In this document: one piece after another, positions 1-8,489 of the stretch | How the letters are laid out: every line of letters begins with the position of its first letter | Numbering within the stretch: position 1 is the first letter of the stretch | Source of the DNA: Oscillospiraceae bacterium | Lineage (GTDB): Bacteria > Bacillota > Clostridia > Oscillospirales > Oscillospiraceae | DNA: 57,165 bases | NCBI GenBank assembly: GCA_017458085.1 | Contig: JAFTGE010000048.1 | Location: 1-57,165 of the forward strand | Direction of reading: 5' to 3' | Position numbers and translations under genes: made by a program | The notes under the pieces: generated by a model | Database searches by the model: none | The model's input: the letters and a program-made list of their open reading frames with translations, nothing else | What the model was told of the DNA's origin: nothing

Positions 1-4
1 ATAT

Positions 5-79
5 GGCGCCATAGCCAAGTGGTAAGGCAGCGGACTGCAAATCCGCGATTCCCCGGTTCAAGTCCGGGTGGCGCCTCCA
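5..79 (+). tRNA. tRNA-Cys (GCA)
   Basis: The sequence folds as a full cloverleaf. The 7-bp acceptor stem pairs positions 5-11 with 69-75, the anticodon loop CTGCAAA carries anticodon GCA, the T-arm has the GGTTCAAGTCC consensus, and the discriminator T76 is followed by an encoded CCA at 77-79. A terminator follows within 10 bases. Confidence 0.97.
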
Positions 80-88
80 AAAAGAAAG

Positions 89-115
89 CACCCTCATCGA
101 GGGTGTTTTCTTTTT
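89..115 (+). terminator. Intrinsic terminator of tRNA-Cys
   Basis: A 7-bp stem CACCCTC/GAGGGTG (89-95 with 99-105) has a 3-nt loop and is followed by a T-rich tract TTTTCTTTTT. It ends the tRNA transcript. Confidence 0.9.
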
Positions 116-284
116 GGAAATGTCATTCCCAACCTTGAGCCGGTTCGCCGCAGGCGAATTCCGGCGACGGCGGCGCAGCCGCCCAGTCCCCGAAGGGGAT
201 TCAAGTCCGCTCAAAATTCTATAGATTTGTCGCCACTCAAATTACCTGTTTGCAGACGGTTATCTGCGTAATGCGCCCCCCTAT

Positions 285-314
285 CTTTCTTTTCGATCTT
301 GCACGAAAAGAAAG
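285..314. repeat. Hairpin repeat, copy 1
   Basis: A perfect 11-bp stem CTTTCTTTTCG/CGAAAAGAAAG (285-295 with 304-314) has loop ATCTTGCA. It is an inverted relative of the hairpin at 588-619, whose loop is CGCAAGAT. Confidence 0.7.
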
Positions 315-587
315 ACAGCGCCGCGCCCGGTGTAAGAAAGAAAAGGGCGCTAAACGCGCTGAACGTGGTTGCAGACTATAGGCTGGTCATCGCGATCGTC
401 GTACATTGTGCCGGTCTAGTCCGAGTCTATACCTGCCCGCGAAGCCGTCCGCGGAAACAGCGGCGATCCGGTATAGACTTTGCACTGGTTCAATACCCAC
501 GTTATGAATCCGCGGGCTGAAACGCTATGTGTTGCAAAATTGTTAGCCGCGTTTCAGCGCGCTTTTCTCTTTGAAGTCCAAGAACCG

Positions 588-619
588 TTTCTCTTTTCGC
601 GCAAGATCGAAAAGAGAAA
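588..619. repeat. Hairpin repeat, copy 2 (inverted)
   Basis: A perfect 12-bp stem TTTCTCTTTTCG/CGAAAAGAGAAA (588-599 with 608-619) has loop CGCAAGAT. It is nearly the reverse complement of the hairpin at 285-314, so the two copies face each other. Confidence 0.7.
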
Positions 620-837
620 TGGGTCTTGATATGCACAGGTTCCTTCACGGCGAACAGCTAAGCTCACCGGCGACAAATCTATGGTTTTGTTTCCCGATTC
701 TTCCCTCCGCCGCAGGCGAATTCCGGCGACGGTCTGGTTCTTCCTTTCCCCTTTTATCTGCATACCCGCAGATATTGGATGAAGCCGCTTCACATTATCG
801 GCCCTGTTCTGTATGATCGAGCAAAGGAGCTGATACT

Positions 838-1224
838 ATGTCAAGAATCGAAATCGTCATGCTTTGTCTTTCCTACGCGCTCGACCGTGTGCCGCACATG
901 TCAGAGATCCGCAGGGCAAAAGATGAATTGCTGGCCGTTGATCCGGGAAGCGTGAGCAAAGTTATCAAAAGCGCCCAGTTTATGTATCCATATATGACCG
1001 AGAAGGAGATCGCCACATTCAAAGAACAGCTGTGCACATGTATGCTTAGTGCCGTTGATTACCGAATAACACTGGCGGTGATGGAATACAACCCCCACGG
1101 ATATGCTCTTTGCCCCAGATGCGGAACACCGCTGGACCGGGATTACCAGGCATTCTGCGACCACTGTGGGCAGCATTTAAAATGGGGCGGGCAGAAATAT
1201 CTAAGGCGCGCCGATTCCAAGTAG
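838..1224 (+). CDS. Small zinc-ribbon protein, function unknown
   Basis: The product is 128 residues. The N-terminal 75 residues are predicted helical. The C-terminal part carries a CPRCG...CDHCG pair of knuckles (about residues 92-112), the pattern of a rubredoxin-like zinc ribbon. The start is set by AAAGGAG about 9 bases upstream of ATG. The family is not recognised. It stands alone, convergent with the channel gene downstream. A role in nucleic-acid or protein binding through the zinc ribbon is only a guess. Confidence 0.75.
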   Translation: MSRIEIVMLCLSYALDRVPHMSEIRRAKDELLAVDPGSVSKVIKSAQFMYPYMTEKEIATFKEQLCTCMLSAVDYRITLAVMEYNPHGYALCPRCGTPLDRDYQAFCDHCGQHLKWGGQKYLRRADSK

Positions 1225-1304
1225 CGTCCCCGGTTTCATGGCGCCATTTGCCGCAATCCCGGTTATAGTCGATCTTTTTATGCAGGGCAATGACCTTCCC
1301 TCCC

Positions 1305-2048
1305 CTACCGATCCAGCTCCTGCTCGTAAAGCTTCTTTTTATCGCGGTTGAGTACGTTGATATAGCCGGCGGTGATAATGCCGGAGGGCAGGGCCACAAT
1401 CGCAATACCGAACAGCGAGGAGATCATGGTGATGACGCGCCCGGCGGTGGTGACGGGGTAAATGTCGCCATAGCCCACGGTGGTCAAGGAGACCGTGGCC
1501 CAATAGATCGCATCAAAAAAGGTGTTAAAGGAGTCGGCCTCCACGTTGTAGATGATCAGGGCGGAGACGACGATATAGCCGAGGGCCAGGGTCACCACCG
1601 CCAGTAGAGGCTCACGGGAGTCGCGGACGACGCTGAGGATAATGGAAAAGCTCTTGGAATAGCGCAGCGCCTTGAACACGCGGAAGATGCGGAAGGTGCG
1701 GAGCATGCGGAAAATGCGGAACAGCCGGAAGCTGCCGTTGAGGACCGTCAGTGTCGGCAGAATGGACAGCAGATCCACAATGGCCCAGAGCGTGAAGGGA
1801 TAGCAGAGGAAAGCCGTCAAGCCCCGCCGCCGCTGCTTGAAATCCGCTGTGGCCCAGCGCAGCAGATAATCGACGATGAACAGCAGTGTCGTCACATAAT
1901 CCGAGTAGTGGAAAAACGCAGGGCTTTCCTTAAAGGCCAGCGGGATAATGCTGATCACAATGGCAACAAGCATCACCCAGTCATAAATCAAACTGGCACG
2001 GTCATCGTCACGGGAGACCTCGATGATCTCAAAGATTCTCTTTCTCAT
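1305..2048 (-). CDS. Voltage-gated-type potassium channel, ion transporter family
   Basis: This 247-residue integral membrane protein has the six-helix voltage-gated channel layout. S1 is near residues 22-38, S2 near 50-64, S3 near 83-98, and an arginine-rich S4 (about 108-129) has R or K at nearly every third position. The pore helix and selectivity filter TTVGYGD lie at 189-195, and S6 at about 204-228. The filter indicates K+ selectivity. No cytoplasmic RCK domain is present, and the short tail is charged. The ATG lies inside the end of the upstream GLUG gene (20-base overlap) with GGGAGG upstream, so the two are translationally coupled. It is the last gene of the MMPL-GLUG-channel unit. 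Confidence 0.92.
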   Translation of the reverse strand: MRKRIFEIIEVSRDDDRASLIYDWVMLVAIVISIIPLAFKESPAFFHYSDYVTTLLFIVDYLLRWATADFKQRRRGLTAFLCYPFTLWAIVDLLSILPTLTVLNGSFRLFRIFRMLRTFRIFRVFKALRYSKSFSIILSVVRDSREPLLAVVTLALGYIVVSALIIYNVEADSFNTFFDAIYWATVSLTTVGYGDIYPVTTAGRVITMISSLFGIAIVALPSGIITAGYINVLNRDKKKLYEQELDR

Positions 2049-4677
2049 ACTCGTTTTCCTCCCTTTCAGCAGGTTCGGCTGCCGCTTTCTTCTTTCTCTC
2101 GCGCAGGATCAGCCACACCGCCACCAGCACCGCCGCGGCCTCCGCGCCGATGATCAGCGGCAGATGCCCGGTCCCGTCAGTCGACTCTGCACGGCTGAGA
2201 ACCGTTCCGCCGTTTTCCAGGCGGAAGACCAGATAGCTGCCGTCACGTTCGGCGTCCAACTTCTCCTGCGTGCCGTCGGCACGCACCCGGTAGAGTCCGA
2301 CAGCCTCGGGCGCGTACATGCGTACGGTCAACGCGTCGGCGTAGTCATTGACGCGCAGAGTATCGGCGCTGATTACCGCCTCCGCGTCCGCGCCCACGCT
2401 ATAGGGCGTCACGGTCAGCGTCTGGCCCTCATAGAAGATCCCCTCGACCAAAAAGCGCGGAACGTCTTCCCCGGTGGAGAGGGTCATATTCGGCGCATAG
2501 TACTTGCCCGTTACCTTCTGGCTGTAATAAATATGGCTGTTGTCAAAATCGTCCCACTTCCAATAGCTGTCGCCGCGGTTTGATATTGCGGGAAGCGTGT
2601 CGATGCTGCCGCCAAAGGGCAGCTCCACCTGCTCGACCGTTTTATCGGAGCCGACAAAGCTCACGGTGATCTTATCAAAGTCCTGCGGCACCCCCGGGGT
2701 ATTGAGCATCCGCGCACGCGTGACCGGGGTCGACTGTCCCGTGCGGGCGACGCCGTCCACACCGGCCGCGCCATCGGAAACATAGAGATTGTCGGCAGCC
2801 GTACCGTCGATCCATCCGGCGACGGAACCGGCATATTCCTTTGCGTTTTCAATATGCGCCCAGCTCCGGCACGCGCTCAGGTCATGGCCAAGCCCGGCGA
2901 TGCCGCCGACGTACTTGTCCCCGCTCAAAACCGCGCGGGACCAGCAGCTGCTTACGCTGCCCGCCGACTGGCCGACGATACCGCCCACATAGTCCCCGTT
3001 CTGACTGCGGGCCTCGCCCAGGCCGACACTCCCGGCAATGGCGCCGATGTCCACCGCGCCGGCGATGATCCCCGCGCCCTCCTCCTTGCAGCCGACCGCG
3101 CAATAGCTGCCGCAATTGCGCACGGCGGCAAAGAGGTATTGCCGGGCGTTGCTGGTCAGGAAGCTCGACGTGTCAAGCCGGTCCTCCATGTCAAAGTCCA
3201 GTTCAAAGCCGACGGTGCCCACGATGCCGCCGGCGTGATTTTCCGCCTCGACCGCGCCGTAGTTGCTGCAGTTGGCAATGGCGCCGGTATCGCGGCTATA
3301 GGTTTCGGAGGCGGAAAGATCGTAGGTTTCCCCCAGAATATTGCCCATGTTGTTGACGGTCGCAGAGAGGCTGTTGAAGACAGCCGTCATCTGATTGGAA
3401 ACCCGCGTCAGATCCTCGGCCACGACAGAGACGCTGGCCGCGGCCAGCTGCGCCAGGACAGACGCTTCCCCCTCCATGTTGTACAGAGCCGCGGACAGCG
3501 CGGAGGTATCGGCCGAGCGGAAATAAGCGTCGTCAAAGCTGATCTCCCCCGTCTCCGGGTCAACAGAGATGCTGTCGACAATGCGTTGGTCATTCTCAGC
3601 ATACTGGCGCAAAACCGTCTCCAACGCGGCCAGCGCGTCGGCGGTGTAGCCATTGAGCAGAGAAAGCTCCCTTCCCACGTCCCCGGACATGGCCGAGGCG
3701 TCCCGGCTCAGCTCCGCCAACAGCGCCTGCATGCCGCCAAGCTCACCGACCAGCGCATCGAGCTTGCCGTCGGAGAGATCCCACACCGCGTACGGGATCA
3801 GCTGCCCGGCGATCCCGCCGACGTCCCGCCGCCCGGTGACGGACGCGGTGTTGGCGCAATCGGTGACATAGCCCGCGCTTTTCCCCACAACGCCGCCCAC
3901 GTTATAGCCGTTGTACTTATACCCCACAGCACCGACGTTGAGGCAGGAGATCAGCGTACCGCTGTTTTCCCCGGCGACGCCGCCGATGTTGGCCAGGTTG
4001 AGAAAATCATCCTCACTGAAGGCGGAGATATCAAAGCGCGGCTGTCCGGCAGGCTCGATGGCGTCGGTGTTGACCTCGCCCCGATTGGTGCAGCCGGAGA
4101 GAAGGCCGTCGTTTTTCCCGGCGATGCCGCCGACCTGATGCTCGGCAGAGACTCCGCCTTCAAACTGACAGTCGACAATGCGACCGCCATAGCGGTTATA
4201 TCCCACGACGCCGCCCACATTTTCAATGCCGCTGACTGTACCTTCAAAGCGGCATTCGGTGACCGTTCCGGCGTTTTCCCCCACAAGGCCGCCGACATTG
4301 ACCGCGGTGCCGCCGGGCGTCACGCTGCCCCGGACATTCAGCCGCTCGATGACGGCGGCTTCCCCCGTCGTACGAAACAGCCCCTGGCGGGAGCCGTCCC
4401 GCGTCACGCCGACGCCTGTGATCCAATGCCCGCCGCCGTCAAAGGCTCCGGCGAAATAGGGCACGGGCGCAAAGTCCGTATTGCTCAGATCAATGTCCGC
4501 AGTCAGAACAAAGCGCTTGTCGGCGGAATAGCTCTCCTCGGCGCAGGCGGCGGCAAAACGCAGGAAATCCTCCGTCGTCGCGATAACGACGGCCTCGCTC
4601 TCCCCGTCGGCACAGGCGGCCAGGGGAATCGAAAGCAACAACACCAGACCGAGCAGCAACGCTGCGATTCGTCTCAT
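2029..4677 (-). CDS. GLUG-repeat surface protein, membrane anchored
   Basis: The 882-residue protein begins with a signal peptide (residues 1-23) and has many GLUG-type repeats of the form GGIAGxNxGxIxxCxN, about residues 120-300 and 470-620. The repeats are expected to build a beta-helical stalk. They are split by a helical, probably coiled-coil segment (about 300-450). A C-terminal helix (about 845-863) followed by RERKKK should anchor it with the bulk outside the cell. The start overlaps the stop of the upstream MMPL gene by ATGA. GLUG motifs are known from secreted and adhesin-like proteins. Coupling to an MMPL exporter suggests a partner of that exporter rather than a free adhesin, which is inference. 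Confidence 0.88.
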   Translation of the reverse strand: MRRIAALLLGLVLLLSIPLAACADGESEAVVIATTEDFLRFAAACAEESYSADKRFVLTADIDLSNTDFAPVPYFAGAFDGGGHWITGVGVTRDGSRQGLFRTTGEAAVIERLNVRGSVTPGGTAVNVGGLVGENAGTVTECRFEGTVSGIENVGGVVGYNRYGGRIVDCQFEGGVSAEHQVGGIAGKNDGLLSGCTNRGEVNTDAIEPAGQPRFDISAFSEDDFLNLANIGGVAGENSGTLISCLNVGAVGYKYNGYNVGGVVGKSAGYVTDCANTASVTGRRDVGGIAGQLIPYAVWDLSDGKLDALVGELGGMQALLAELSRDASAMSGDVGRELSLLNGYTADALAALETVLRQYAENDQRIVDSISVDPETGEISFDDAYFRSADTSALSAALYNMEGEASVLAQLAAASVSVVAEDLTRVSNQMTAVFNSLSATVNNMGNILGETYDLSASETYSRDTGAIANCSNYGAVEAENHAGGIVGTVGFELDFDMEDRLDTSSFLTSNARQYLFAAVRNCGSYCAVGCKEEGAGIIAGAVDIGAIAGSVGLGEARSQNGDYVGGIVGQSAGSVSSCWSRAVLSGDKYVGGIAGLGHDLSACRSWAHIENAKEYAGSVAGWIDGTAADNLYVSDGAAGVDGVARTGQSTPVTRARMLNTPGVPQDFDKITVSFVGSDKTVEQVELPFGGSIDTLPAISNRGDSYWKWDDFDNSHIYYSQKVTGKYYAPNMTLSTGEDVPRFLVEGIFYEGQTLTVTPYSVGADAEAVISADTLRVNDYADALTVRMYAPEAVGLYRVRADGTQEKLDAERDGSYLVFRLENGGTVLSRAESTDGTGHLPLIIGAEAAAVLVAVWLILRERKKKAAAEPAEREENEYEKENL

Positions 4678-6971
4678 TCCCCTTCCCCTCCTGTCAGCTC
4701 AATGTGAAAGCGTGTTTTATCCACCGCCTTGTCCAGCAGCACCAACAGCTGCGGCAAAACGGACAGCACCAGAATCACCGAGATGAAAGCGCCGCGCCCC
4801 ACCGCCAAGCCGATATGGTTGACATACACGTCGCTGACGCGGTAGGCAATCAGAAGGCCCGCGATGGTCATGATCGCGCCCGAGGTCAACACCGTCGGGA
4901 AGCTCTGGTTGACCGCCTCGGCCATAGCCTTCTTCTTCGGCAGTCTCTCCTTGAGCACCTGGTAGCGGTTCATCAGCACGATGGCATAGTCGATGGTCGC
5001 GCCCATCTGGATGGCCGAGACGATCATGTTCGTGACGAAGGAGGGCACAGACCCCTCCAGATAGGGGAAGGAGAAATTGATCCAGATACTCCCCTGGATC
5101 ACAAACACCAGGATGGCCGAGCCCACCACCGTGCGGAAGGTAACGAGCAGGATCATAAAGACGAAACTGATCGTCAGGAGGCTGATGAGCCGGGAATCGC
5201 CGGTGTAGGAATCGTGCAGGTCGCGGGCACTGGTGACATCCCCGATGACAAGGACGTTGCCCTTTCCGTACTGCTTCTCGGCGATCGTGCGGATCGTCTC
5301 CACCAGGGCGATGCTCTCCTCCCCCTCCACCGGGACATCCGCGGTAAAGGCCATGCGGTTCCAGTGCTCGCCCCGGAGCTGGTCAAGCCCCATATCCAGC
5401 GTCTCGCGCAGGTCACGGACCTCCTCCGTGCGCGCATCGTCCAGAGTGACCACCCCCCGGTCCATCAGATCAAAGAGGAACAGGTACATGTCCACCAGCG
5501 GCACCTGATAATTCTCCGCATTGCCGAAGATGGCCTGGTACTCCTCATGCCGGAGGCCGTAGGCCTGAAACAGGAGACTCGCCTCCTCCGCCGACACATC
5601 CATCAGCTCCGAGAACATGCGGGGCGAGAAGCGGTCGGTCAGCACATACCCGTCGCCCACCTCAATATCGGCAAGCCCCGTGGCCGTGCGAATTTCGGGC
5701 AGGGCCTCGACCTCACGGATCACCAGCTTTTCCTTTTCAAAATCCTCCGCCGGCACCAGCAGCGCGATCGAGGTGGAGTGCGCAAAGGTATCGGTGATCT
5801 TATGCATGGCGGCGCGGTTTTCGTTATACACCAGCTCCGTGACGGAGCTGTCGTTGAAGGCATAGGTGGTGTGGCCGGAGCACCAGATGGCCGCCGGCAG
5901 GATCAGCAGGAACAGCCATACAAAGCAAAACCCGCTCCGCATCAGAAACCGGCCCCAGGGACGGATGTCCGGGATCAGGGACTTATGTGCCGTGCGGCGG
6001 ATGGCCTTCGGAAAGAGCATGATCAGCCCCGGCATCAGCAAAAACACCGTCAGCAGGCTGCATACAATGCCCTTGGCCAACACCATGCCCAGATCGTAGC
6101 CCAGGCGAAACTGCATCAGCATCAGCGCAACCAGCCCCGAAATGGTGGTCAGGCTGGAGGAGGAGATTTCCAGGATGGACTTGGCGAGGGCCACGATCAA
6201 CGCCTCTTTGTAGGTGTCATGGACCAGCGCCTCGTCCTGATAGCGGTGGGAAAAGATGATGGCGTAATCGATAGCCAGGGCCAGCTGCAAGATGATGGCG
6301 ATGGAGTTGGTGATGGAGGAGATCTCCCCCAGCCAGAAATTGGTGCCCATGTTCAGCAGCGCCGCGAACACGAACACGATCATGAAAATAACCACCTCAA
6401 AATAGCTGCGGGAGGTAAACAGCAGGATCGCCACGATCACCGCCGCGGCAATCAGTACCACGCCCACCATCTCGCGGGCCAGCTGCTGGAAATAATTGTC
6501 CAGGCTGCCGGAGTAGGTGTAGGTATCGTAAGGGGCCAGCAGCTCGCTGATCTCCTGCTTGGCGTCCTTGACGCGCTGGTCATTGCCCGTCCCCTTGAAG
6601 GACACGGACAGTAGCGCCGAGGCCCTGGTATAGTGGGAGGGCGTGTCGTCAAAGCCAACGGAAAAGACCATGTCCATCGCGGCGATCTCATCGGCCAGCG
6701 CCCGGGCCCGCTCATAGGTGATGTTGGCGATCATCAGATCCTCGCCCGCGTAAGCGGTAAATTCCTCCTCCATGATGGTCAGGCCCTGCCGCGTCTCCGT
6801 CTCCGGACTGAGGAAAAAGGTCAGGTCGGAGTTGACCCGGACGCGGCCCACAGAGAGCGCGCAGTATACCGCCGCCGCCAGAAACAGCAGAATAATGACA
6901 AAGCGGGAGCGCACGATCGTGGCCGCGATCGCGTACATGATATTCTTCTCTTGTGTTTTCTGCTGCGGCAT
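4674..6971 (-). CDS. MMPL/RND-family transporter
   Basis: This is a 765-residue efflux or lipid exporter of the MMPL (RND superfamily) type. The fold is duplicated: TM1 near the N-terminus, an extracellular loop, a five-helix bundle (about 185-360, with the sequence LALAIDYAIIFSHRY), a second TM, a second large loop and a second bundle carrying GATIDYAIVLMNRY. The paired DYA motifs in TM4 and TM10 fit the proton-relay aspartates of MMPL proteins. I chose ATG at 6971 because AAGGAG lies about 9 bases upstream; an in-frame start 21 bases earlier has no better site. It heads a three-gene overlapping unit with the GLUG protein and the K+ channel. Confidence 0.93.
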   Translation of the reverse strand: MPQQKTQEKNIMYAIAATIVRSRFVIILLFLAAAVYCALSVGRVRVNSDLTFFLSPETETRQGLTIMEEEFTAYAGEDLMIANITYERARALADEIAAMDMVFSVGFDDTPSHYTRASALLSVSFKGTGNDQRVKDAKQEISELLAPYDTYTYSGSLDNYFQQLAREMVGVVLIAAAVIVAILLFTSRSYFEVVIFMIVFVFAALLNMGTNFWLGEISSITNSIAIILQLALAIDYAIIFSHRYQDEALVHDTYKEALIVALAKSILEISSSSLTTISGLVALMLMQFRLGYDLGMVLAKGIVCSLLTVFLLMPGLIMLFPKAIRRTAHKSLIPDIRPWGRFLMRSGFCFVWLFLLILPAAIWCSGHTTYAFNDSSVTELVYNENRAAMHKITDTFAHSTSIALLVPAEDFEKEKLVIREVEALPEIRTATGLADIEVGDGYVLTDRFSPRMFSELMDVSAEEASLLFQAYGLRHEEYQAIFGNAENYQVPLVDMYLFLFDLMDRGVVTLDDARTEEVRDLRETLDMGLDQLRGEHWNRMAFTADVPVEGEESIALVETIRTIAEKQYGKGNVLVIGDVTSARDLHDSYTGDSRLISLLTISFVFMILLVTFRTVVGSAILVFVIQGSIWINFSFPYLEGSVPSFVTNMIVSAIQMGATIDYAIVLMNRYQVLKERLPKKKAMAEAVNQSFPTVLTSGAIMTIAGLLIAYRVSDVYVNHIGLAVGRGAFISVILVLSVLPQLLVLLDKAVDKTRFHIELTGGEGE

Positions 6972-7096
6972 GGCAGGTACGCTCCTTGACAAGATCAGGG
7001 ATTTCGTTTACATTTCAATATATCCTGTTTTGGCCCGCCGCGTCAATATGCTGACGGTCAATGCGTCGAATTTTTTGATTTCATGGAGGCGCTTTC

Positions 7097-7492
7097 ATGG
7101 CCCGCGTACTGCTGTATAATATACAAAATGAGGAAAAGGAAATGAAGATCCGCCTGGCCGCCTTTCGTCTCGGCATTCAGTGCCAGTCAGTTGCGGCGGA
7201 GGACTTCGGCGCGCCCGTCGGCTATCTGCTGGGATTGACCGGTTATGCCCGCGGCGGGGAATGCGCGGAGCGCTTTACCGACGAGATGCTGCTGATGGAG
7301 GATCTGCGCGGCGGGCAGCTCAACGCCTTTCTCGACGCGCTGCGCACCGCCCGCGTACCCGTAGCGCTCAAGGCCGTTGTCACCGAGCATAACGTGGGCT
7401 GGTCCTCGCTGCGGCTGCACGAGGAGCTGAAAAAGGAGCACGCCGCCATGCAGACCGCCGCCCGGCGCAGTGTACACAAAAAGAGAAAATAA
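7097..7492 (+). CDS. DUF3783-family protein
   Basis: A 131-residue soluble protein. The C-terminal half (about 65-115) reads as the DUF3783 pattern: acidic LLMEDL, then LNAFLDALR, then VPVALKAVVTEHNVGWS and a final helix. The family is conserved in Firmicutes and has no assigned function. GGAGG lies about 7 bases upstream of the ATG. It is divergent from the MMPL unit and 66 bases before the DUF937 gene. Confidence 0.8.
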   Translation: MARVLLYNIQNEEKEMKIRLAAFRLGIQCQSVAAEDFGAPVGYLLGLTGYARGGECAERFTDEMLLMEDLRGGQLNAFLDALRTARVPVALKAVVTEHNVGWSSLRLHEELKKEHAAMQTAARRSVHKKRK

Positions 7493-7558
7493 AGCGTGCA
7501 TTTTCATCCCGTATGGTGTAGAATCAGAATGAAATAGAAATTATTCAGGAGGTCAACC

Positions 7559-8152
7559 ATGAATCTTCTCAGTATTCTTCTCAAGGCCCTGCTGTCCGAC
7601 GGCGCGATCAAGGCGCTTGCCAAGAAGACCGGGCTCAGCTCCAAGCAGCTGAAGAAGCTGCTGCCCCTGGCCGTGCCCCTGCTCATCAAGGCGCTGACCA
7701 AGAACGCCTCTCAGACCGACGGTGCGCTTTCCCTGCTCTCCGCACTGACGCAGCACACCAGCAAAAAGTCCATAGATCAGCAGATCGAGGAAGCCGACAG
7801 CGAGGACGGCCGCAAGATCATCGGCCACATTCTCGGTAAGGACGCCGACGCTGATATCCAGACGCTTTCCAACCAGTCCGGCCTGAACGCCAGCGAGGTT
7901 TCCAGCGTGCTCAACGGCATTGCCCCCGCCCTTCTGAGCGGTCTGTCCGCCGCTACCGGCAGCGCCGGCGCCGGCAAGGTCGACCTGTCCGACGGGCTGG
8001 ATCTGGGCGACGTGATGGCCATGCTTGGCGGCGGCTCTGTGCAGAGCAGCGGCGGTCTGCTGGGCGGTCTGTTCGGCAAAAAGCCCAAGGAGGAAAAGGA
8101 CGCCGGGCTCAACGGCGGGACCCTGCTCGAGCTTCTGCTTGCCAACCAGTAA
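7559..8152 (+). CDS. DUF937-family protein
   Basis: A 197-residue helical protein. The N-terminus (MNLLSILLKALLSDGAIKALAKKTGLS) and the repeated LLPLAVPLLIKALTKNA / LNGIAPALLSGLSAATG segments are typical of DUF937, a family of unknown function related to YidB-like proteins. The C-terminus is glycine-rich (GGLLGGLFGKK). GGAGG is well placed upstream and a strong hairpin follows. There is no signal peptide or obvious membrane segment. Confidence 0.85.
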   Translation: MNLLSILLKALLSDGAIKALAKKTGLSSKQLKKLLPLAVPLLIKALTKNASQTDGALSLLSALTQHTSKKSIDQQIEEADSEDGRKIIGHILGKDADADIQTLSNQSGLNASEVSSVLNGIAPALLSGLSAATGSAGAGKVDLSDGLDLGDVMAMLGGGSVQSSGGLLGGLFGKKPKEEKDAGLNGGTLLELLLANQ

Positions 8153-8158
8153 AAAACA

Positions 8159-8186
8159 ACCGGGACGCTTTGAAAAGCGTCCCGGT
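8159..8186 (+). terminator. Hairpin after the DUF937 gene
   Basis: A 12-13 bp stem ACCGGGACGCTT/AAGCGTCCCGGT has a tiny loop and begins six bases after the DUF937 stop codon. It lacks a clear T-run, so it may be a weak terminator or an RNA-stabilising hairpin. Confidence 0.7.
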
Positions 8187-8254
8187 ATTCAGCTTGTCCA
8201 AAGGTCCCCTGCGGACTTCATCCTGCGCTTCGGCCGCCGAGAAGGAGATACGCC

Positions 8255-8428
8255 ATGATCCCCCGTGACCCCATGATTTTACTGAGCTACATCAACACCA
8301 AGCTGCGCGATGATTACGACAGTCTCGACGCTCTGTGCGAGGACCGGGAGCTGGACCGGTCGGCACTGGAGGAAACACTCCGGGACATCGGTTACACCTA
8401 CAGCCCAGAGCAAAACCGCTTTGTATAA
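8255..8428 (+). CDS. DUF4250-family small protein
   Basis: A 57-residue protein starting MIPRDPMILLSYINTKLRDD. It fits the DUF4250 family: an N-terminal PxDPxxLLSxxNxKLRD segment, a helix SLDALCEDRELDRSALEE, then LRDIGYxYxxExNxF at the end. The function is unknown; the helices resemble a small helix-turn-helix. GAAGGAG stands 7 bases before the ATG and a terminator follows directly. Confidence 0.85.
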   Translation: MIPRDPMILLSYINTKLRDDYDSLDALCEDRELDRSALEETLRDIGYTYSPEQNRFV

Positions 8429-8430
8429 GC

Positions 8431-8468
8431 AATCCGCATCGGGGATCTCCCCGGTGCGGATTATTTTT
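8431..8468 (+). terminator. Intrinsic terminator after the DUF4250 gene
   Basis: A GC-rich stem AATCCGCA.CGGGG / CCCCG.TGCGGATT is followed by TTATTTTT. It separates the gene from the convergent sulfurtransferase fusion gene. Confidence 0.85.
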
Positions 8469-8489
8469 AGGATGTTTTCGGGCTTGCTT

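Larger units (their letters stand above)
121..837. other. Non-coding repeat-rich stretch
   Basis: No convincing gene is seen in this stretch of about 700 bp; the open frames here have low-complexity, arginine-rich translations. It contains two related hairpins in inverted orientation, a 14-bp exact inverted match (ATAGATTTGTCGCC at 221-234 and its complement at 669-682), and a 25-bp exact direct repeat (146-170 and 708-732) centred on a GAATTC-containing near-palindrome. The sequence GGGCGCTAAACGCG near 345 is also loosely mirrored near 550. It looks like an interspersed non-coding repeat element or the remains of two copies facing each other. Confidence 0.6.

Noticed and set aside
2854-6614. 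Long open frames antisense to the GLUG and MMPL genes
   Set aside because: They are shadows caused by high GC content and few stop codons. Translations are rich in Gln, His, Asp and Arg with no domains, while the opposite strand has clear families.
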